In this document: positions 9,097-15,324 of the stretch, piece after piece
Numbering within the stretch: the stretch's first letter is position 1
How the letters are laid out: every line of letters starts with the position of its first letter
DNA from: Rhizopus sp. PT2906
Lineage: Eukaryota; Mucoromycota; Mucoromycetes; Mucorales; Rhizopodaceae
Assembly: GCA_025529335.1 (NCBI GenBank)
Contig: JAMYHX010000714.1
Span: 1 to 15,324, forward strand
Direction: 5' to 3'
Length of the DNA stretch: 15,324 nucleotides
Translations under genes and position numbers: made by a program
The notes under the pieces: model-generated
What the model was told of the DNA's origin: nothing
Seen by the model: only the letters and a program-made list of their open reading frames with translations
The model's database searches: none

Positions 9097-11925
9097 ATGT
9101 TTATTAACGTTTCGACTCTTCCTACCCACTTGACTGCTTTGCCACTATATGATGGGCAAGTACTATTGCCAAGCATAATCAAAGACTTTGTTGTTTGTAA
9201 ATCAGAATCAGATAGACTGGTTGATACAGAGTACATTATCTGCGTACCTATGGTCGAAAACAATCTATATCACTTTGGATGTGTTGGAAAAATTATTGAA
9301 ATTGACACAGGCTTACCAGATAAGCATGTTATAAAAATTCAAGGAGTGTGTCGATCCCGTATCCAAGATATTACTAGCACCGACGGAGGCGAAACAATAC
9401 AAGTAACAGTTATTAATTATCCAGAGGAAGAGCAGTTGCCTGAGAATATGAAAAAGGACCTTATGGAAGCCTGTTATATGTTTATTGAAAAATTAAAGTC
9501 AATTGGCATCTCGATGGCAGTCTTGAACCAGCTTTATAAATCCGTACAACGATATCCTGTCTCGCATATGGCCAATTTGTTACTCTATTTAGCTGACTCG
9601 ACGCCGCAAGAAAAATTATTAGTGCTTGAAATGATCGATTTACAAAAGAGAGTACCAGTAATCAAAAATGTCCTCAGCCGTTATTTACAGGTAAGCTTTG
9701 TTTGTTTCCTGTGTCCCCATGCATAAAGAAATAAACAGTTTTCTTTCTATAGTCATTTAATATCAACCAGTTGGATTCAATCCGAAGAAAATTTTATATT
9801 TGTCAACAGGTATATCTTTTCGCCCCCTTCTTTCCTCCTTTTTTTAACCTTTTCTTTATATTATTCTGTATTCTTTTTTCTTTCTTTTCTTTATCCATAG
9901 TCAAACATTATATCCTCCATGTGTCATAAAGAAGAAAAAACGACTTATTACTTTGATGCTTCAAGCGAAGATGATGATGACCTCGTACATTTGATTCAAA
10001 AACTAAATAATGCAAACTTGCCCGAATATGTCATCTCTACTGTCCAACGAGATCTGAATCGATTAAGGAAATTACCTGCCTCTTCCTCTGATTCTGGTAT
10101 CTTGAGAACATATATTGAATACATTGGCGATTTACCTTGGTCAAATAACGTTTGTCAAGAAATTAACATTTCATTTGCCAAAAACCAACTCGATCATGAC
10201 CATTTTGGGTACATAATCAAATTACCCCTTTGTCGATGTCTTGGCAGTGCCATTAACTCCCCCCCTCTTTTTTTCATATAGGATCGAGCATGTTAAGAAG
10301 AGAATTGTTGAATATTTGTCTGTGTTAAAGGTCAAAAGTGACGCTAAACCTCCTATCCTTTGCTTGGTGGGTCCAGTAAGTATCATTTACACCTTCCAAA
10401 CCACATATTCATTGTTTTATAAAGCCTGGCGTAGGTAAAACAACGCTTGGAAAATCCATAGCCACCGCACTACAAAGAAAGTTCCACAGGATATCTTTGG
10501 GCGGCGTAAGGGATGAAGCGGAAATAAGGTTTGTTGGACCAAAACAATAACAAAGTTTAATATTCAAACTAAGAACAAAAAATTAAAAAGGGGTCATCGA
10601 CGCACGTATGTAGGGGCCCTTCCTGGTATATTCATTCATGGTATGCGTCAGTGCGGCGTGAAGAATCCTGTTTTCTTGTTGGATGAAATTGATAAACTCG
10701 TACAAGGAACACATCAGGGAGATCCCGGTAAGCATATATATAACACATGGAACCTTCCGCTTATCTTTTATATATAGCCGCAGCATTACTTGAAGTACTT
10801 GATCCCGCTCAAAATCCAACATTCAAAGATCACTTTTTGAATATTCCCTATGATCTATCACAAGTCGTGTTTATAGCGACTGCAAATAATCTTGATACCA
10901 TACCTGCACCCCTACTCGACAGAATGGAGGTTATCCAACTCAGTGGATATACTTATGAAGAAAAATTACATATAGCACAAACCCATTTAATACCAAAGCA
11001 AATAGAAGCACATGGACTCACGGCCACAAGCCTCAAGATACCTGATGATGTGGTTTTATATATAGCCGAGAAATACACAAGAGAAAGTGGTGTAAGAGAA
11101 TTGGAAAGATTGGTTGCTACCCTTTGCCGTTATAAGTGCAGAGAATACGCAGATTTGGAAGAAGCAGGAAGACTAAATGACTTCGATAACGCCATATACA
11201 TGCATGATATAGAGCACATTCTAGGTGTACGTATACTTTATAGTGCTTTAAAAATAAGTTGTACTCACACGGATGTTCTTATCTAGAAAGAGATTTATGA
11301 TAACGAAGCCTACCATTTGGAAGAAACAGCGGGGATTGTCACAGGGTTAGCATACTCTAGCAGCGGTAACGGCGGCACCATGATGATTGAGGCAAATTAT
11401 ATGCCGGGTTATGGTAATCTTAAGCTCACAGGATCTCTCGGCGATGTCATTAAAGAATCGGCTCAAATTGCTGTCTCTTGGATCAAGGCAAATGCATACG
11501 CACTCAAATTAACAAGTTCTCCAAGACAAGATATTCTAAAAGATCTCGACTTACATATCCATATGCCAAGTGGAGCTATTCCCAAGGATGGTCCTTCGGC
11601 AGGCATCACAATGGCAACCTGCGTCATGTCCTTATTGTCTGGTATCCCTGTGCCAAGATCCATCGCAATGACAGGAGAGATAACCCTTCGTGGCCAAGTA
11701 CGACCTGTGGGGGGAATCAAAGAAAAGGTGATCTCAGCGCATCGAGCTGGTATCAAGAAGATCATACTTCCTGTTGGTAACAAAAGAGATATACAACATG
11801 ATATTCCAACAAGTATACAAAAAAGTATGACATTTGTTTATTGTAAATCCATGTGGGATGTTATCGAAGCTGCCTTTGAGCATACTTCTGTACGTTATGA
11901 GCATAGATATACTAGTAGTTTGTAA
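9097..11925 (+). CDS. LONP2: Peroxisomal-type Lon protease (LONP2 family), complete, 8 exons
   Basis: ATP-dependent serine protease that removes damaged proteins. Exons: 9097-9690, 9753-9809, 9901-10208, 10282-10375, 10425-10528, 10591-10727, 10778-11226 and 11287-11925. The seven GT-AG introns are 49-91 nt and all phases agree, giving 793 residues. The Lon N-terminal substrate domain starts almost at residue 1 (LPLYDGQVLLP), so there is no room for a mitochondrial presequence. The AAA+ module has Walker A GPPGVGKT at 350-357, Walker B FLLDEID with D417/E418, sensor FIATANN and finger LLDRME. The protease domain has GPSAG with Ser685 and GGIKEK with Lys728, 43 residues apart as in E. coli S679/K722. 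Colinearity with LONP2 is strong: an acidic segment before the AAA+ module, QGDP then AALLEVLDP, and IPKQIEAHGL. Mitochondrial Lon is much longer. The C-terminus is Ser-Ser-Leu, a non-canonical variant of the SKL peroxisomal signal. The peroxisomal location is inference. Confidence 0.96.
9753..9809 (+). other. Frame-neutral 57-nt micro-exon of the Lon gene
   Basis: This exon encodes 19 residues and is flanked by two phase-0 introns (62 and 91 nt), so skipping it would keep the frame. Both upstream acceptors have the form ATAG followed by TCA. The downstream intron (9810-9900) has the longest pyrimidine tract before its acceptor in the gene. The residues fall in the linker between the N-terminal domain and the acidic segment before the AAA+ module. 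Confidence 0.75.
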
Positions 11926-11929
11926 TAAA
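11924..11929 (+). terminator. AATAAA polyadenylation-like signal overlapping the Lon stop codon
   Basis: The hexamer AATAAA starts within the Lon stop codon (TAA at 11923-11925) and is followed by AT-rich sequence. As the canonical signal normally lies 10-30 nt before the cleavage site, it implies a very short 3' UTR, unless a later signal is used. This is a motif match only. Confidence 0.4.
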
Positions 11930-13127
11930 ATTATTATTATCTTTAATCTTGGCAATCCCCCTGATTTATGAATACAGTGAAGGCACTAACTATCCTCCTT
12001 TATTTTTTTCCCTGCCAAGAGGTTCGCCAGGGAGGGTTATTTTTTAAAATCAAACCGACAAACAAACATGCTATATCTTATTTTGGAACAAGCATTCTGT
12101 TGCAATGATCGTTCCCCTTTGTAGTCTCTTTTATAAAAGTATTTGATTTGCGACAAATAAACAACAAAAGCAGCTGACATAATATATATACATCTTTCTT
12201 TCCTGCATATCTCCCTTTGTCTATGTAAACACACTTTCAAAGAACACAAACAAATACAATCTTTAGGTCAGGTAATTATAATACGTTTAAAATATGGACC
12301 ATCTATTAGAGAGTATTAAGAAAGATCTATATGTATGCATGTAATAAAAACGGGTGTGTGTTTTTGGCATAGAATAGTCTCTCCCTTTTAATCAGTTAGT
12401 CGCATCTTATTGTTACGACCAAAAGAAGACAATCGATATTTGACAATTTGACCAATGATTTCATCACAGGACGAAAATCTCCTCTGATCAATTGATAGAT
12501 GTGTCCGTTCCTTTTTTTTAAAAAAAATGAGTTCAGTTGTTATGGTTCGAGTATCATCGCACCTTTCGATCATTGTAAAACCGCGTTCTACTTTAGATAC
12601 AAGATTTCATAAGAGACACGACGTATACTTTGTTCAAAGAGGAAGGAGAAGAAGAAGAAATAGGTATGTTTTTAATACAGTTAGATCTACATTTGCTCTT
12701 TAAAGAGGATACCATGTATCATGGAACCTCGATCCGGGGGTTGTAGTAGACGAGTTGTACAAAACATATTGAATTTTATTGTGTCATGAACATTGCAACT
12801 AAAAAAGGGAAAAATAAAGGCTAGGCCAACTCAAGTCTCTGCCTTGTTTTTTCTTACTTTCTTATATCCCATGGATACAGATGGACAAATTTGACTAAAC
12901 ACATTTATGTACTCCTGATAAAGGACATCATTCTCTTACACACACACTCACTCGCTCATTCTCATCCTTTCTCTCTCCTTATGTGTGTTATGTGTATGTG
13001 TATATGTACCCTTGCAGAGGTATCACAGAGATTTACAAAGTTGAGTGGTATTATATGATTAGCAGTTTAATGTATTATACATATAAACGAAGATATGAAA
13101 TAATAATAATATATATATACAAATAAG
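11926..13127. other. Convergent intergenic spacer between Lon and the mucin-like gene
   Basis: About 1.2 kb between two convergent genes. It contains an imperfect hairpin (TCCCTG at 12009-12014 with CAGGGA at 12028-12033) and CA and GT microsatellites (12939-12953 and 12983-13007). Two weak minus-strand frames lie here, 12037-12249 and 12388-12573. The second has a fairly balanced 61-residue translation, beginning MIERCDD and ending RNNKMRLTD, and could be a small gene, but has no domain and carries a homopolymer-derived FFKKK segment. A short plus-strand open stretch at 12597-12743 lacks a good start. Confidence 0.5.
12939..13007 (+). repeat. CA and GT dinucleotide-rich microsatellite pair
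   Basis: A CA run near 12939-12953 is followed by a CT-rich stretch and then interrupted GT units to about 13007. The CA and GT arms could pair with each other as a weak long hairpin. It lies within the spacer, about 120 nt beyond the stop codon of the minus-strand mucin-like gene. Confidence 0.55.
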
Positions 13128-13763
13128 TTAATATTGTGAATGTCCTGGTTGCTGTTGTTGTTGCTGTGAATTATTTGGATGATCGTCAAATTTATAAGCA
13201 GGTGGAGGTGATATGGGGGTGGCACTCTCTAGGTTGACAGCATCAGAAGGTCGAACTGTAGCAGTATTGCCATTATTGTTATTATTAGCTCCAGACGTTT
13301 GTTGCATCATGTACAAGTGAGCTTGATTTTCTTCTGCTAATCTTTTACGCATCCCTTTCACACTTTTGACAATATACCATAACAATAATCCAAGAACGAG
13401 AAGACTGATGAATATGATAAACACAAATCTATTGTGTTCTTTTAACCAACTTTCTTTAGCTGGTGGCGGAGCATTTCCGGTAGGATCCCATCCTGTGCCC
13501 TGTACAGTGGGTTGTGGAAAAGCAATAGCAGATGAAGTAGTTACATTAATACCGGTTGCTGAAGGGGGGATAGAAGAGGATGATGCGGACATTGTCGACG
13601 ATGATGGTAACATTGATGTAGAAGATGCCGTTGATCCAGTTATGGTAGAATTAGCTGAAATAGTACTATTAGCATCTGTTGTAGTAATATTTAATTGGCC
13701 AGCAACGAAGGATGTCAATAGTAAGATAACAATAGCAGGGTACAAGAATAAATGATGCTTCAT
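13128..13763 (-). CDS. Mucin-like single-pass membrane protein with PPxY tail (211 aa)
   Basis: From the ATG at 13763 the product has 211 residues and type I topology. Residues 1-22 form a signal peptide with a hydrophobic core and probable cleavage after VAG. Residues 23-100 are Ser/Thr-rich, with N-glycosylation sequons at N25, N32, N38 and N73, as in heavily O-mannosylated fungal surface proteins. Residues 113-132 form the membrane span (FVFIIFISLLVLGLLLWYIV), followed by a basic stop-transfer segment (KSVKGMRKR). The tail of about 75 residues carries an Asn run (160-164), a PPAY motif at 187-190 (the PPxY class bound by WW domains of Rsp5/Nedd4 ubiquitin ligases) and a Gln run (200-205). 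An upstream in-frame ATG at 13811 would add 16 basic residues and spoil the signal peptide. The architecture resembles cell-wall stress sensors of Mid2/Wsc type, but no diagnostic domain is present, so the function is unassigned. Confidence 0.8.
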   Translation of the reverse strand: MKHHLFLYPAIVILLLTSFVAGQLNITTTDANSTISANSTITGSTASSTSMLPSSSTMSASSSSIPPSATGINVTTSSAIAFPQPTVQGTGWDPTGNAPPPAKESWLKEHNRFVFIIFISLLVLGLLLWYIVKSVKGMRKRLAEENQAHLYMMQQTSGANNNNNGNTATVRPSDAVNLESATPISPPPAYKFDDHPNNSQQQQQQPGHSQY

Positions 13764-13990
13764 GATCGAAAATAGTTTGTATAAATGTCTATGAGATATA
13801 AGCTTGTGCAAAAAGAATGATATTAATGTCTAGCTACGATGTGTATAGACGTTGTTGTATAAAAGGGAAAGGAGAGTTAAGAATAAGAAAAAAGAGGAGG
13901 AAAGGAAAGGAAATGAGGGGCAAATAGGAAATAGGGAAAAAAAAGTCTTTTCAGTTACCGCTACTTGCGGCACACAATCGACGATGTCCT
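13764..13990 (-). promoter_or_regulatory. Pyrimidine-rich leader/promoter of the mucin-like gene
   Basis: On the minus strand, the region upstream of the start codon carries long C/T tracts, seen on the + strand as A/G runs at about 13860-13948. This repeats the leader style of the Lon and CxxC genes and supports a real gene at 13763. The exact transcription start cannot be read from sequence. Confidence 0.4.
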
Positions 13991-14381
13991 GTAAATGATT
14001 CTCGAATCAAAAGATTTTAAGAAAAGGAAACACTACACACACACCACAAAATAGTATCTTGGTAGCTCAAAACGGATAGTGTAACATCAAATGGCTGACA
14101 ACATTTCATGACTAGTTGTGTACGTAATAAATTATCGATCGTTTTACGTAAACACCCCACGAAAAATACTGCTTTTGTGGCAGCTTTTCTTTTAAACTTT
14201 GTGTTCCTTTTTTTAAAGTTAATAGTGTGCTCCTTTTTCGAACTATATCATTTCTTTTCAATAATCCAAGTTGTTAGTCACCGACATCTTGTTCCTTTAA
14301 AACAAATATTAGTACAATAAACACAACATTTCTTGTTATTTTATAGCTCTACTATTCTCTCTATTTCTATCTTTTTAAAAA
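13991..14381. other. Spacer, probable 5' flank of the MULE element
   Basis: AT-rich sequence upstream of the transposase start. An open frame at 14108-14320 (+) is Phe/Leu-rich and has no recognisable feature. The last 40 nt before 14382 are pyrimidine-rich, like host leaders here. A terminal inverted repeat of the element may lie in this stretch, but the opposite end is outside the window, so it cannot be identified. Confidence 0.35.
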
Positions 14382-15324
14382 ATGAACTTTTCAACTGAAA
14401 TTAACATTGCTGCTTACAGTTCTGTACCTGAGCTTCAAGTTACGGATATCTCACAGTACAAGAAAGTTATTGAGAGCCACGTTGTTAAGCATAGTGTAAA
14501 GTGAGTCATGAGGAAGACAACTAGAAATGATATCACAGATCAAGATTTGGATGGAACTAGAGGTAGACTCCCTGCAGACTATCTTTGGAGAAGTCTGTAT
14601 GAATGCCATCGTGCTGGAAGCAAACGACACGCTATGGCCGTTCAAAGAACCTTGCAAAAAAAAAAGAAGATCGAATGCAAGGCTCGTTTGATAGCAATTT
14701 GCTATTTCAGCAACCCTGAGGAAGTGGTTATCACGGTGGATGGTAACCACTGTCACGTTCTCGGCTCTGCAAAGGATCTTCAGTACCTTCCTCTGTCTGC
14801 AGATGTCAAAGAAGCCATCCTTCAGCGACTGCAAGAAGGATATAATACTAGAAGCGTACGTTTTGCGATGCATAGAGCATTTCGCTCTCACAATGAAGCT
14901 TCAACAAGCATTCATCACAGGGATAACTTTGTCCATTAGTGAAGATGTGTACAACATCTTCAGAAAAGTATTTGAAAGAGTTTTCAAGAGGCATGACGAT
15001 CAGAAAGCATCTGTCAAACTCTGATTGAACGGCTTGGAAACAAGGAATTATAATGTGTACATTGACAATGACGATGACAGTTCATTCACCTTTGGATTCT
15101 GCTCAGCTTGACAAGCATCTCTTTTAACCGAAACAAAGGATTTTTCTTTGGATGCAACGCATAATACGACTGCATTTAAAGATGGCCTGTTGTATACTTT
15201 GGTGATCAGACATGCAGAAACTGGAACTGGCTGTCCTGTTGCTTTCCTCTTCACTACTGATAGATCCTTTCTTGCCTGTAAGTCACTGGTTCTACCATTT
15301 AAAACATTCTGCCAGTCTCTGTCT
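14382..15324 (+). pseudogene. MULE-type transposase, 5' half, broken
   Basis: The frame starts at ATG 14382 (MNFSTEINIAAYSSVPELQ). It meets TGA at 14502-14504, then continues in the same frame from 14508. A zinc-finger-like DNA-binding region of FLYWCH/FAR1 style follows: YECH, then IECK, then GNHCH. Near 14935-14938 one extra base shifts the frame, and translation resumes at EDVYNIFRKVF in the next frame, running past TGA at 15022-15024 and 15109-15111. The transposase core then begins with LDATHNTT (15148-15171), whose Asp (15151-15153) matches the first acidic residue of the MULE DDE triad. CPVAFLFTTD follows, matching the conserved G-x-PVAF-x-L block of the family. The element leaves the window before the remaining catalytic residues. 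The first TGA overlaps a strong GTGAGT donor and could be spliced out; the other lesions cannot. This is a Class II mobile element, now non-autonomous. Confidence 0.87.

Noticed and set aside
9009..9263. Minus-strand open frame over the Lon start
   Set aside because: It is antisense to the N-terminal domain of Lon, whose plus-strand reading is well supported. Frames at 10583-10822, 11463-11783 and 11734-11955 (-) and 11478-11780 (+) are likewise shadows of Lon.
12009..12033. Hairpin TCCCTG / CAGGGA followed by a T run, terminator-like
   Set aside because: The stem is six base pairs with a 13-nt loop, and intrinsic terminators of this kind do not end fungal mRNA genes. I list it only as a spacer landmark.
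13366..13755. Plus-strand open frame of 129 codons
   Set aside because: It is antisense to the mucin-like gene, which has a signal peptide, membrane span and tail motif in a consistent order.
14451..14891. Minus-strand open frame of 146 codons
   Set aside because: It is antisense to the transposase reading, which shows family motifs; the minus-strand translation shows none.
14502..15111. RIP mutation as the cause of the transposase stops
   Set aside because: TGG to TGA would need a C-to-T change in a CpC context on the other strand, not the CpA context typical of RIP, and two or three stops are too few to judge.
1..15324. tRNA, rRNA, spliceosomal snRNA and CRISPR arrays
   Set aside because: Looking by eye on both strands for B-box-like GGTTCGA, conserved snRNA motifs and regularly spaced repeats gave nothing credible. 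A covariance-model scan would be needed to exclude divergent ncRNAs.

Overview
The window reads as nuclear DNA of a filamentous fungus, most likely an early-diverging one (Mucoromycota, Mucorales-like). This rests on many short spliceosomal introns (49 to 91 nt, mostly GTAAGN or GTACGT donors with TAG/AAG acceptors), AT-rich spacers, long pyrimidine tracts just upstream of start codons, glutamine-rich regulatory proteins and a decayed MULE-type transposase. The fungal assignment is solid; the phylum is inference.

Layout, left to right. (1) 2-1989 (+): 3' part of a gene for a glutamine-rich, seven-bladed WD40 protein of LEUNIG-like transcriptional co-repressor type, with one intron and its start probably outside the window. 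(2) 2251-2484 (-): a convergent small gene for a 77-residue protein with two tandem CxxC zinc-ribbon-like repeats. (3) 2605-4344: a spacer with a pyrimidine microsatellite and two weak ORFs. (4) 4345-4626 (-): a 93-residue protein of unknown function. (5) 4759-6100 (-): a complete five-exon gene for mitochondrial trans-2-enoyl-ACP/CoA reductase (ETR1/MECR). (6) 6233-8551: a gene-poor block. (7) 8552-8857 (-): a doubtful small membrane protein, divergent from the next gene. (8) 9097-11925 (+): a complete eight-exon gene for a peroxisomal-type Lon protease ending in Ser-Ser-Leu. (9) 11926-13127: a spacer. (10) 13128-13763 (-): a secreted-type single-pass membrane protein with a mucin-like ectodomain and a PPxY motif in its tail. 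(11) 14382 to the end (+): the 5' half of a MULE-family transposase broken by one frameshift and at least two nonsense codons.

The genes do not form one pathway, as expected in a fungal chromosome. Two encode organelle functions: ETR1 catalyses the last step of mitochondrial type II fatty acid synthesis (needed for lipoate), and Lon handles matrix protein quality control in peroxisomes. The others concern transcription (WD40 co-repressor), probably cell-surface sensing or trafficking (mucin-like protein), and unknown roles. I see no operon, CRISPR array, tRNA or rRNA gene. I found no convincing undescribed system; the most novel items are the small tandem-zinc protein, the PPxY-tailed mucin-like protein and the unusual Lon C-terminus.
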